A program made the position numbers and the translations under genes. Below, one piece after another: positions 37,605 through 49,913 of a DNA stretch of 64,000 nucleotides. This DNA comes from Monosporascus cannonballus (lineage: Eukaryota; Ascomycota; Sordariomycetes; Xylariales), in NCBI GenBank assembly GCA_004154925.1, contig QJNS01000048.1:1-64000 (forward strand), read 5' to 3'. Under the pieces are notes generated by a model. The model made no database searches, had not been told where the DNA came from, and saw only the letters and a program-made list of their open reading frames with translations. Every line of letters starts with the position of its first letter. Position 1 is the stretch's first letter.

Positions 37605-38399
37605 GTTATTTAAAAGTAATTTAATATGGAAAAATTCGTTTAATTATATTTTTGCTTGTATAGATTATTATTATGACGTTATAATAATAAAAAATATTGA
37701 AGCTAATTAAATCCAAACCGATTTTATAATTATAATGTAATTAATTTAAATTCGGAAAATTTAATACTTTATATTTACGATAGATATATATTAAAATACC
37801 AATATAATTCTTTCTCATATTCAATATAAAGATTACATTTACTTAGTTATATTAAAGCTTTGAAAATAAATAACCGTCATGCGTTTGTAGTTTTAATGAC
37901 ATAATTCCCGGTCGTATTATCATATATCGGATTTTCTTAATATATTTTATATTAAAAAAACCAGTTTCATCATTCTTTTAGCAGTACAGATAATCGTTTT
38001 TATATTACCATTATGAAAAAATTAAAGCTAACCAAATACGAAACTCCTTTATATTTATAATATAACACCCATAAGGGTTACTAACAAAAAAATAGCTAAA
38101 AGGGTTTTTTTGAATTAAATTATCTTTAAAAACCTTATAATTAAATATTACATATAATATTTACGTTATGGAAGTTATTAAAATATTCTGGATTAAAAAT
38201 AATATTAATTAAACTTTTTTAATATTTTAAGTATATTAATCCCGATTTAAAACTTTTATATGCCGTTAAAAACCCTTTTAAACCTTTATATAGATGTAAT
38301 CTTTTTACCTTTTGCATAAGTTAATTTATATTATTATTTTATTTGTAAAGCTTTTAAAAAATCTAAAAAGTTTTATATAAAACAATATTAATTAAGGCC
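37605..38399. other. AT-rich region without recognisable feature
   Basis: About 800 bp of heavily AT-biased DNA. I recognise no LTR, inverted repeat or protein remnant. Confidence 0.5.
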
Positions 38400-38560
38400 A
38401 AAAAATCATAGTATATTATTAGGCTTTACTTTCGAAGTTATGTTATTTTTATAGGTTTTTTACAAATTAAGTTAACGTGGTTTTAAAAGCTACTTAGCCA
38501 TAGCTTTGCCGCAGGCGCAGCCACAACCTCCAAAATAGAGCCTGATTTTAATAAGGTAAC
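38400..38560. repeat. Single terminal-repeat copy related to element at 38846-40798
   Basis: About 160 bp in the same orientation as the right end of the neighbouring element (shared GCCGCAGGCG and AAAATAGAGCCTGATTTTA), ending at AATAAGGTAAC, where all three copies in this area stop matching. No partner end was found to its left; it is probably the end of a truncated relative. Confidence 0.6.
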
Positions 38561-38845
38561 TGAAGCTAAGGAAACGCTGTTAAAAAGAGCGCTATTGTGT
38601 TGCGACGCCATCGCGCCGAGGCGCACGACGCGCGCGATCCAATGCGCCGGCCAGCACTTGGGAGCAAGCGGAGTGCGCCGAGGCGGCGAGCAACCTCTCG
38701 GAATACAGGGGACTTCAGCAGTACGGGTGTCATTACGGCACTGAAGGTACTCCCTAAATAATTTACTTCAAGGTACTGTGCATTGTGGCGTATTGTAGAC
38801 CTTACAAGCTATGGTCACACACGTTTACCGGCGACTTTCGTACGT
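38561..38845. other. GC-rich unmutated island
   Basis: About 285 bp of GC-rich, CpG-rich sequence (e.g. GCGCCGAGGCGCACGACGCG near 38,613) inside tens of kb of AT-rich DNA. It lies exactly between two terminal-repeat copies and shows no coding frame I can name. As RIP acts on duplicated DNA, this is probably single-copy host sequence trapped between transposons. Confidence 0.6.
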
Positions 38846-40798
38846 CTTGCCTCACTAAAATCATGCTCTATTTGGCTGTTATAACAGCGCCTGCGGCGTT
38901 GCTGTAGCTAAAGCTCCTAAAAATTTGTAACTTTAAGTATCCTGCTAAGGCGGATTCATAAAAACTCACAAAAACACACAATTCTCCAAAATAAGGCCTA
39001 ATGGCAAATTGTGAATTTTTGATTTCGTTTTTGATAATCTTATATAAACTTTCTAAAATTCTTTATTAAACTTCGTAAAACAAACAATAATAAATATTGT
39101 TATAAAATAACAGAAAATGCATTTATATATAGTTCTAAAAATGCTTTGAAATTATATATCAAATATTAAATACAAGTTCCTTAAGTAAACGTATTAAGAA
39201 AATAAATTAAAGTTATTATTTTAAGTAAATATCTATTTGAACAAAGTTTATTATTATAACGTAATAGGTATAATTAATATAGTAGAAAATATGTTTAAAC
39301 GAGTATTTTCTGTATTAAAATACTTTTTAAAATATATAATAAAATATTTCGACCGGTAATTAATATGCTATAAATATTAAAATGTTTTAAATTTAATTAA
39401 TTTCATTTCTTATAATTATAATATATTTATTATAATTCGTATAATTAAATTAAACTAATATATCGACCTTTTTATATAAAATATATTAGATAAAATCGAT
39501 ATATAATAAGATGATCGAAAGTTATATTATCGTAGCCAAAACGGCGTTTCGATCGGCCATTTCCTCATCATTGAAAAATAATGAAGTTATTTTATTTCCG
39601 CTCGTTTAGAACTTTCTAGTAGGTTTTATATTAATATATTTTTCAATTAATTAAATGCCGTATCCACAAAAGCAGCTAGCGAGGCGTAAATTAAAGTCAT
39701 ATAAAATATAGATTCGTTGTTAGTACTGTTACTTAAATTGTTCAGTTTTTTATAATTTATTTAAAAATTTGAAATATTCACATAAATAGATATCTTTATA
39801 TAATCAAAACGTGTCCGATAAATCTGCAAGATAATATACGCGTCGAATATAAGCTAATATAGGTATAGAAAAATTCTAAAACCCTTTTTAATAAATATTA
39901 CAGCTAATATAGCTGAATTAAGATTTGGGAAATAGGCGATCGTAATGTTCTTATAGCTGTAATAGCAGAACTACTGGTCGTATTATTATTTAACACGCCA
40001 CTCTAGTATAATTTATATAGGAGAATTCCGTATATTAACTTTTTAGCTAAGGGAATTATACTTATTACATTATAATTATTAGATAAAATAAGATTACTTA
40101 GATTCGAAACGTGTTTGTATTTACGAAAACTTAATAATTATATATAATATTTTGTTAAAACCGTTTTAAAAATAGGTATTTATAAAATAACGTGATTAAT
40201 TATATTTTTTAAATTATATACGTTATAATTATAATGCTATAAATATAAGAAAGTTAAGGCTAATTAAATGGAAAATAGCTTTAAAATTACGATGATATAA
40301 TTATTACGTGTAATATTTTGTTATAAAAATTCTAAAGAGAATTCGATGTAAAAACAATCTGTTTAATTTCGTTTTTGATGGTACGAATTATAGTTATCCT
40401 ATTATAGCTATAAAGGCATTCTGTATGAGAGGTTTGTCGAAAATAAGAATTTTAATTTATTTGCCAAATATATTTATTAAATTAACCTCGATTCAAAGAT
40501 GTAACATTTGGTGTAGGAAGGTTATTAAAATTAGATATAATAATAATATTTTGTTATTTTAACACACCTTTATTATAATTTTTGTATCAAATTTTGAGAG
40601 ATATTTTAGAAGATATTTTTAAGACTATTCAAAACGAAACGAAATGCTTACAATTTATTATTAGGCCGTATTTTAGGGCTTTAGTGTTTTTGTGAGTTCT
40701 TTTTATAGATAGATATCTAAGATACAAAGTTCTAGCTATAGCTGCACCGCAGGCGTAGCTATAGTCTCCAAAATAGAGCCTGATTTTAGTAAGGCAAG
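38846..40798. mobile_element. Long terminal-inverted-repeat DNA element (about 1.95 kb)
   Basis: The ends are inverted copies over at least 150 bp and more weakly over about 200 bp: left begins CTTGCCTCACTAAAATCATG, right ends with the complement of CTTGCCTTACTAAAATCAGG; inner parts share AACTCACAAAAACAC and GGCCTAAT. The middle (about 39,020-40,640) is AT-rich with no transposase I can recognise. No target duplication is clear. It may be non-autonomous or its gene may be destroyed. Confidence 0.65.
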
Positions 40799-43700
40799 TG
40801 TTGTTTATTTTTCAAGCCTTAATTCCACCATATTAGCAATAATTTTTGTTCAAAAGAATTTAAAATTTCTTTCCGTATATTAGCTTATATTCGACATATA
40901 TATCAGATTATAGGCTTAAAACATTTAATTAAATTATACATAGACTACATTTTAAGTAATATTTAAATTTACTATATTTAAAAACTTTGAACAAGTTAGT
41001 AATTTATACAACGATATTTAAATCAAATCTATTTCCTATATAGCTCCAACTTAAAACTCGCGAACTCGTTACCAAAATACGACATTTAATTAGTTAAAGA
41101 AAGAAAATATATTAGCATAGAGAAAGGAGCTAATAAAGTTTATTCTAATTAAGATAATATTTATCTGCCTTGTTTTTGAAAAAATTTTATAGTTAACATT
41201 AATGCTAAACCATTTATATATAACCGGTTTTTATATATAGTATAAATAATTATTTAAATTATTTTTATATATAAATAATCGTGTTAACATATAAAGAACT
41301 ACGAAAAATGTATATTTTCTTTAAAGGCTTATTAGATTAAAAGTATATTTGGATTTCAAGTATGTTACATTACCACCTGCTTCTTTAGCTATTTATTACC
41401 TTAGTTTAATTTCATATGGTTGTATGAAAGCGCTTTATTTATATATTAACATTATACAGTTTTATGTTGTTTATATAATTATACAATATCAATTAGTTAA
41501 CTGTCTTTGGTGTAACAGTTACGAAGGAATATGTTTTAAATATAACCAATACATTTTACAAATTATTAATATAAGCATAACAATCATTATATGAAGATTT
41601 ATAATATCTTTAATTATATACTATATATTTCTACAAAGGTGAGTGTTGCAAACTTTACAGGTTTTAATATCAATGTATACACTATTAAGAGAACATTTAA
41701 ATAATAATATATTTATAATTACAAATCATTTAAATACTGAATAGAGTTTAAGATTTAACAACTTTTATTATATAAACACATATTAAAAACTGAAATTTGT
41801 TTAAAAACTCTTTAAAATTGTACCTGCTTTTTTTTAAAAGCTTATATTAATTATAACCAAGTAGCTCTATAATTTAAAAGGGTATTCAAACTCGATACCA
41901 CTCTTTAGTCGAATAGTATATTCAACTGTTTTCATACAAAAAGAATTTATTAAAAAGAGTTTTAAAATATAATAGACAAAAAACAGCGATAGAATTAATT
42001 AAATAAAACAAATGGAATAGAACAGAAAATCCTTACTAATTTATATAATATTATATCTATAAATACATATATTGAAGAAAATGTTTTATTAAAATCTAAA
42101 TAACCGGATCAACTTCAATGTCAAATCGATGATATTATTATCCAAAATACAGCTGTTGTTAAAAAAAGCCCTCCAAAATAATAAGGTAGATCAGCTAAAT
42201 AAATATGAAAATCACAGAGTTAAACTTGTTGATAGCGGGATTGTCGTAAGAACGAAAGTGCATATCGAAATTAATATTATATAAAATAGATATGTGTAAA
42301 ATAGTGAAAAATAAAAACTTGAAAACTAAAAGCCAATATCAAAAGTTGAAAAAATACTAAAGAAATGTATCGATTACCTAGGTATATCTTAATATATTAA
42401 ATGGAGAAATGTTAATTTGGAGTAAAAGGTTAAATATTTATTAATTATCGATATAAAAACTTACAGGCTACGACAACGTAAACTTTAATACTTATATAAA
42501 ATTATACTTTATATTTTTATGCTAAAATACTATGTTTTTAAATGTTCTATATAGATTATTTACGTTTTATTAAAATATCTTTACACTATATAAACTTCGA
42601 GTTAAGTCTTAATTTGCAGGCTGAGCTAAATATATAGAAATTCATTATATGATATAATTTTCTTGATAAATACTGTGGTCTTATAATTTAATTATCCTAT
42701 ATTTTAATATTACGAAGATATAGAATTTCGTAGAAATTCTTCAACAACATCAAAAACTGAAATATTAACTGCGAAATTTTAAAAAACTATGCACAAATTT
42801 ATATTTTCAAAAATAATCTATAATGTAAGCATACTTGCGTAAATTACTTATAATCAATAGAGATTAATAAAAGAAATACTAATGCTAAGCAGTTTTAAAT
42901 ACTAGCGTTAAACGTCGAGGTTTTATAGTAGTATCAAAGTTTTTAGTAATATAAAACGATTTATATATCTAGCTTATTTTTTAAAACTGGTATATTATAA
43001 CTACTTAGTTAATTATCCGAAATCTTTTAATATATTAAAATTTCTTTATTTAACTTCTGAATTAAATTAGACAATAATAATACTATTTCACTCGCCTTGT
43101 TATTATTAGTTATTTTTTCATTTCTATTTAAAATTGCTTATAATTTTTTTTATTTAACAAACACAATTTTTATTATATATAAATGCTTTATAAATTTATT
43201 ATTTAAAAATAAATTAACTATTTTATTAAGCTCTATGTTACATTTCTGTAAACGTATCGTACAGTTATAAATATAGGTAATACTAGACCGTATTTTCAAA
43301 AATAATCTTTTTTACTATTAAATTTTTATAACTACAAAGTCCTTTTAATTAGTTTACTTTGCGCTTTTTTTAGAATGTCTCTATTTTTTAGCATCTTTAT
43401 GAATTGTTCTTTTAATATCTATATTTCTTGCATTTTATTTAATTTTTACGTTTATAAATATATTTATAGCGCTATATTATAAGCTTATATATAGATAGCT
43501 TATAGTACGGATATTAAAATTTACATTTGTTTTCGTCGAAGTTGTATACTTTCATTTTAAATCTATCCGTACGTTAACATTAAACATTTGTTTAAATTTA
43601 AACAGCTAATGCGTAGGTTAAATATTGAATTATCGTTTTATAGTTTTGTAATAAATTATTAACGTACTACATAAGTATGCTAGCTCTATAAACGAGCTGT

Positions 43701-45094
43701 CTGGGTTTTGATAACTTACGCCAATAAAGTTAAACAAAATAATTATACCAGAATGAATTAATATTAATTAATTCGATTTTTTCTCAGGCGTTTTAAAACC
43801 GTTTTATAAATACGAGCATTACATTTAAGTTTGTTATAAATGCTATATTTCCTTTCTTTTTGTATAATTCTTTTATTTAATTATTTTTAACTATTTTTAA
43901 CTCTTATATTTTAATAGCGGGGTTTTTTGAATTATTAAAGCTTTTAACATTTTTAAAATGAAAATCTATTTTAAAAAGCGTTTATATTTAGGTGTTGGGC
44001 GTTTATTAAAGGTATAGTTTATTCTGTTTATATAGCGGTTATTGTTCTTAATAAATCGTTTTCTTATAAAATAAATAAGTAAGCTTTTATTTAAAAGAAA
44101 GTAACCGATTTATTCTGTCGGTAATAAATTATTTAAGTAACTTAATATTTTTATTTTATTTTTACTTTCTACTAAAACAATTTTGTCAACTTGGTTTAGT
44201 AATATTTTTAACAGTTTTCAAAAATAAAAATATAATAGAACTAGTAAATGTTCGCGAAAAACCGCTAAATATAAGCTTATTAAAACTTTTAACTTAAAAC
44301 GAGTTATTAAAATCCAACAAATTAAACCCAGTTTATATGGATTAAATTTTAATATTATCGGTTCATATAATTACTTTAAGCGGTTTCTTAAACTCAGCGA
44401 TAAAATCTATCTTAGTAGTATAAATAATATAAGTTCGCATAGAATTTTTGATTTAAAATATACCAATACGTTTTACAACGAAAACCTAAAAGATATTAAA
44501 AATTTAAAACCGCTAGCGAGAAAAGCAAGTAACGTATTACATAAGCGAGTAAGGCAGATTAGGCTATAAGTTATTTTTCTAAACTTCAATTTATTAAATC
44601 TATTTAAAATATTTTAATATTGATAAAATAAGACCTTTTATAACAGAAAATTAAGTAAACGCAATTATCGAAGGTAAAATGCAAATACGAAACTTAGATT
44701 TAAAATGTAATACTTTATATATAACACCATTTAATTTAATTTAAAAATCTGAAATTATCGTTCGTGCGCTCGAACCGATCTTACTTTTAATTTTATAGCA
44801 ATTAACGCCGATTTAAAAAAATTAATTATGGATAGAAGATTTCGATAAAACGTTTAAACGTTTTCTATTCGACTTTAGTACGTTGAAAATATAGAAAACC
44901 TTTTATTTGCTTAACGTATCATGATACAAATAGACATTCAATACAGGCTGAAATATATAAACCGGTGAAAATAAATTTACAATATATATAAATTAAAAAG
45001 TAATTTATTTAACCGTAATTTAGCAAAATGCACATATTTTTCGCAATCTCTTAAAATTTAGTAGAAATGAAAATGTAAAATTTTGAATTATTAA
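40799..45094. other. AT-rich region without recognisable feature
   Basis: About 4.3 kb of extreme AT bias. Short open frames such as 41349-41594 are chance products of the composition. It could contain RIP-erased transposons, possibly the body of an element ending near 45.1 kb, but I cannot identify any. Confidence 0.45.
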
Positions 45095-45340
45095 AGTGGG
45101 GCGGGATATTACGCCCATGATTAGGGTCGGCTGATCAAAAAGTCCGGGTTTTATATATATATTAAGAAGTTCTTTTTCGCTATGGGTTCAACCCCTATCG
45201 ATTATCTAAGACCATCACCATTTAGCATATTTTCTGTTACTTTAGTTATCGAGGTTCAATACCATTAATATAATCGGATTCAGTTTTTCATTTCGACAAT
45301 ACTATGCCGTATCGTGATATAAAATGGTCATCCGCACTGA
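45095..45340 (+). repeat. Possible gypsy 3' end: polypurine tract and LTR
   Basis: A purine run (AAAGTGGGGCGGGATA, 45080-45105) is followed by TTACGCCCATGATTAGGGTC and about 190 bp that is clearly less AT-rich than its surroundings, with a TATATATA stretch. This is the layout of a gypsy polypurine tract plus LTR with its first TG mutated. No partner LTR was found in the window. Confidence 0.35.
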
Positions 45341-48094
45341 TCAAGACCAATACTCCCCCTAGCCTAATTTATTATAAAGAAAGATATTTATAATTTTAAT
45401 AAAACGAGATTTTTAAAAAGGTTTTATTTAATATTAGATGCAATAATTATTAATTTTGAAAAACGGAGAGCAATAAGATTTATGCTTAAGATCTACTGTA
45501 CAAAGCTTAACATCTCGACTTCGTCTAACTAGCCAGCGAGAATAAGGTTTATCAAAGTTAAAGCTTGTCAACAACTACGCGTATAAGCCTCCCAAGCTAA
45601 TATTATTCAAGAAATTGCGTACTTATAAAAGCCTCACAGTCAGTTTTAAAGTAAAGCTTTACGAAACGGAAAAATAAAATATTTTGGCTATAAATATTAT
45701 TATTCATTTATTATATAGAGAAATACCAGATATAATATTTATCGTACAGATCATGTCGTGTATTCATTTTCATTATATTTAGTTTGTTCGAAAAGATTTA
45801 ATTAAGACTTAAATATATCTGAAATTAATAAGTATTAAAATGGTTAAATCAGAACAATAAAAAAGAAGTAATGTATAATTAGAACAATTATAAAATTATA
45901 TATTGTTTACTATGTTAATTCAGAATATTATATTAATATATTATTAATAACTCCAAAAATAAATGCAAATAAAATTAATTTAGGGTTTCAGTAGCTAAAT
46001 ATAAAGTTAGTTTAAATTTCTAATAACTATATTTAACTAGGTACGAAAAAATCGAAACATTCGTTTTATATTAAAAGATTAAGAAAATATTATTCGACAA
46101 AATTGTAAAATATTAAATAAATCTCGATATTATTACGTTTTATATATTGATATATTTTTATATTCATATATTCATTTGAACTATTTTCCGTATTTTGCTT
46201 TTTAATTTTAACTCTTGTATATTTCTTTTGTATTATGCACTTACTGTGACCTTATTATCTTTCATATTGTAAAATTATTTTTATCGATTTTATAATACGT
46301 TTACATCTGTTACAACATCTAATAATATTAAATTCGGATTTGGACAACATGTATTTATTTTATTCGATTTTAATAACCTTGGCTTTTGATATAAAAACCT
46401 TTTGTAGTATACTTATACCGTTTATTTTGCCTTTTATTTCTATCTGTTTCGCTTTTTGTTAACGTTTACAAACCTTTAAAAATATTTCGAAAATAACAAA
46501 ATCAGAACCTTATTTATAAAAGAAACATAGATAAATATACATATTTTATATAAAGTACAAATAAATAAACGACAACGGTTTTCAAAGAGTTTAAAGGTAA
46601 TTTATCGACGAAAACAATGAAATCGATGAAATATTTCAAAGGAAATATCTTAATACTTTTATATAAAAATATTTTCGAAGCAATGAAAAAATAGTTATGT
46701 ATATAAAATAAAATATTTTTAATAAACGCTGAAAAAATAAAGTTAAACGATGGTAAAAAAGAAAAAAATATATATATTAAACGACAAAGCTTTTTAGCTA
46801 AAATAGAGATAGGAATAAAAAATGCTAGTAATAACAGCTGAAAATGATATCTATAAAAAATGTTAAAACAAAGAAACTAAAATATATCATTTGGTATGAG
46901 CTCGAACATAATATTTATATTGATAAAGAATAGTGAAAATGTTTAACCATAAATAGTCAAATTGAATATTTCCAATTCAATATTTTAAAATTGATCAAGT
47001 TAATTTCGTTTATATAAAATGCTAAAAAAGACTCGATGGCATATTTAATGTGCTGTAGAAATTTAAAATAATATTTATAATTTTGAAATTCTAATTTACA
47101 TTAAATTAAATAGGAAATATCGTAATCTTAGAAATTAAAAAAAGTTTTGAAAGTTTTAATATATCTATTAAGATATTTATCGCAATGTTTCACACATTTT
47201 ATACTGAGTCTATTTCTTATTTAGCTGTTTTTTCTTATAGTGAACCTTTAATTATCTATAAAAAGCATACCGACGATATAAACAAAAAATAATTGCTTGA
47301 AATAGAAATAATAAATAAAATCAAAACTTTAGTTTAAAGGCTAATAACTTATATTATTAAATCTCATCTTCATATTTTAATAAAAATTTATAAACTCTCT
47401 CTCTTTGTAGTTTTTATAATATTTATATTTATCGTTTTAAAAAACCGTATTTAAAATCTTGTATGGTCAAAACTATAAAACCTTTTTTGGCATGCCGTAT
47501 TTCATAATTATAACTACCATAAAATTAAACTATTTATTAAACATTTTTAAATTTTAGCATAAAATATGTTAACAATTTTCTTTTTTTAAAAGTTCTTGTT
47601 AAATGTGTTTAGAGCTTAGCGAAATCAAATATTTAATTAATCTTACCATATATCGTAATATATTGCGTAAATAACAAATTTGCCATATTTTTAGCATATT
47701 AAACTCGAACAGAAATTGTTTTTATATTTAAGTTGAAAATTTATTCAAAAACCCCATTTTCTTTTAGTCAATCTGAAATGTCCTAATTCTGACCTATTTC
47801 TTTTGTACATATTTGTCATTCAAACGAAACTTGAAGAATTTAAAAATTACTTTATTTATTACCTGTTAAAATAACTTGTAAGAATTTTTGAAAATAAACC
47901 TTTATATACACGCAGTATAATACGTTTATTTTACTCTTCATTATTATATTGCATTAAAACTTTAACGCGGATATCAGTTTTAAAAATGCTGTTTATTTTT
48001 TAAAATTTCATTAGCGAACTCACTTTATTAAAACGACGATATATGCTCTTTTTTTTAAAAAAAGAAATCCTTATTTTTTACTGCTCTTTACTTC
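45341..48094. other. AT-rich region without recognisable feature
   Basis: About 2.75 kb. No repeat, terminus or protein remnant recognised. Confidence 0.45.
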
Positions 48095-48513
48095 TAGTTC
48101 AGATAAGAAAAAGAAGAGCTCTATTAGATATAAGAAACATTAGTTGCGTTATTATATTTAGCTGACTCCGTGCGCTTTCGCAACGCGTACAACCTTTTTA
48201 TACCTTAGCAACGATATATATATATTTTGATTATTAGATAACTTTTTCAAATATGGTGTGTTAACATACATCTTGTTAATTAGTATACTTCTTTAATATT
48301 TTAAACTATTTACAGCGTTAATTCTTTTATTTGTTTAATATTCTATTTTTTATTTTACGATATCTACATCCTTTAAACTTTTCAATTTATTAATTTCTTT
48401 TTTACATTTTCTGTAAAAAACTCTTTCACTATTAGAAAACCTTTATAATCTTTAATAATTCTAATTATCTTTAAATTATTTATTAATCTTTTATCACAAG
48501 GTTGTTCTTCGTA

Positions 48514-49911
48514 CAGTGGGGGTGCAAAAGTCTCGGTAAATTTCTGCACGCTCTACAAAAACGCGTATTTCTTCCACTTTAACGCCAACACCCTTCATAT
48601 TTTAATCATAAGTAAATAACCTAATTTAGGTCCAATTGCGTCGCGAAAAAAATAATCACCTCATACAAGAACGAAATAGAAGTCCGAAAAAGATTTAGGA
48701 GACGGCTTTACCAAAATCGCGAAAAAATACCGAATATCCCCTATTACCGTCTGGGGCGTCTGTAATCGCTATACGCGTTAAAATTTAACCCAATCTTTAT
48801 TACGTTCAAATCGCCCATATAAACTTTGGCCAATTTATAAAAAACATTTATGGCAATCTATTAATTTTAATCCTTTTATATTTATCGTTAAATTTACCGA
48901 ATTATATTATTTATATATTTTTAGATAAACTTTAACGCGGTAATTTCGCCGGAAAGGGATAATATACTAATGCGCATTTTAACGTCCGTTTTTAATTCCA
49001 GAACATACAAAACAAAAGCTTTCTTAAGTTTTAGAATACCGCGATAAACCCCCTGAATAATAGCGGAAAGTTTTATTCAGCGATAAAACGAATATGGACC
49101 GTAGTTACAGTAAACGGGCGTAATAGGTTTTCCGCCGAAAAAATCTTTAACATATTATCCTTTGTCACTTTAATTATTACGCCAATTACTAACCGTTTTC
49201 CTTTAAATAAAAAAAATCCCGTTTATTACCCAAATATATACAGCCCCAATACAAAAAAACCGGCCAAACGTAAATATTTTAAGGTGGTATCCGGTATAGA
49301 AAACGGAACTTCCTAATAACCTTTAATAAGGACCCCGAAGCCGCCCGGGGCGGAATAACCGGCCGCATTTATCGTAATCACCTTAACAAATACCTCCCCG
49401 AATACCTCAATAACGACTTTATCTTCATACAAAATAACGCTTCCGTCCATACCGCCCGAATCGTAAAAAAATAGCTTCAAAAAGAGGCCGTCGAAATACT
49501 AAAATAGCTCCCATATTTACCCGATTTAAACCTTATCGAAAATGTATGAAAACTATTAAAAAAATGCATCCAAAAAAAGGAACCAAAACTTAGGTTATTC
49601 GGCAACACGCAAAAAGCATTAGATTTATTTATTGCCATTATAATTGTTATATGGGAAAAGTTAGCAAAAAATATATTAAATAATTTAATAAGTAATATGT
49701 TAAGGCTGATCGAGGCTATAATTACAACTTAGGGCTAATATACGAAATATTAGAGTAACTTACCGTATGCGCAATCCATTTATCTATAAGTAGTTAAAAT
49801 CGCTAGCAATTTTATTAAAAGTTGGTAGAAAAACGTATAAGTGAAATTGTGAAGGTAATAATTGGAAATATGGGGTATGGAGACTAAACCGAAACTTTTG
49901 CACCCCGACTG
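48514..49911 (+). mobile_element. Tc1/mariner (impala-like) DNA transposon
   Basis: 1,398 bp flanked by TA duplications (48512-48513, 49912-49913). Inverted ends begin CAGTGGGGGTGCAAAAGT and, read inward from the right, CAGTCGGGGTGCAAAAGT, resembling the fungal impala family. It is less AT-rich than its surroundings, so probably a younger insertion. Confidence 0.88.
48640..49790 (+). pseudogene. Tc1-type transposase remnant (DD34E)
   Basis: Plus-strand frame with stops and shifts. First catalytic Asp in LFSDKTNMD (49082-49084); second site reads IQNNASVHTARIV, with Asp changed to Asn at 49433-49435; the Glu is present in PDLNLIENV (49538-49540), giving 34 residues between the last two, the Tc1 spacing. 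The Trp codon after ENV is TGA, a G-to-A change. N-terminal part includes FTKIAKKYRISPITVWGVC, a helix-turn-helix-like segment. Inactive. Confidence 0.82.
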
Positions 49912-49913
49912 TA

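Noticed and set aside
38400..39005. Single 600-bp inverted-repeat element spanning the GC island
   Set aside because: All three repeat copies stop matching at the GGYAA side, so that side is the terminus; the island is flanking DNA rather than an element core.
41349..41594. 81-codon hydrophobic frame
   Set aside because: Hydrophobic residues follow from AT-rich codons; nothing else supports a gene.
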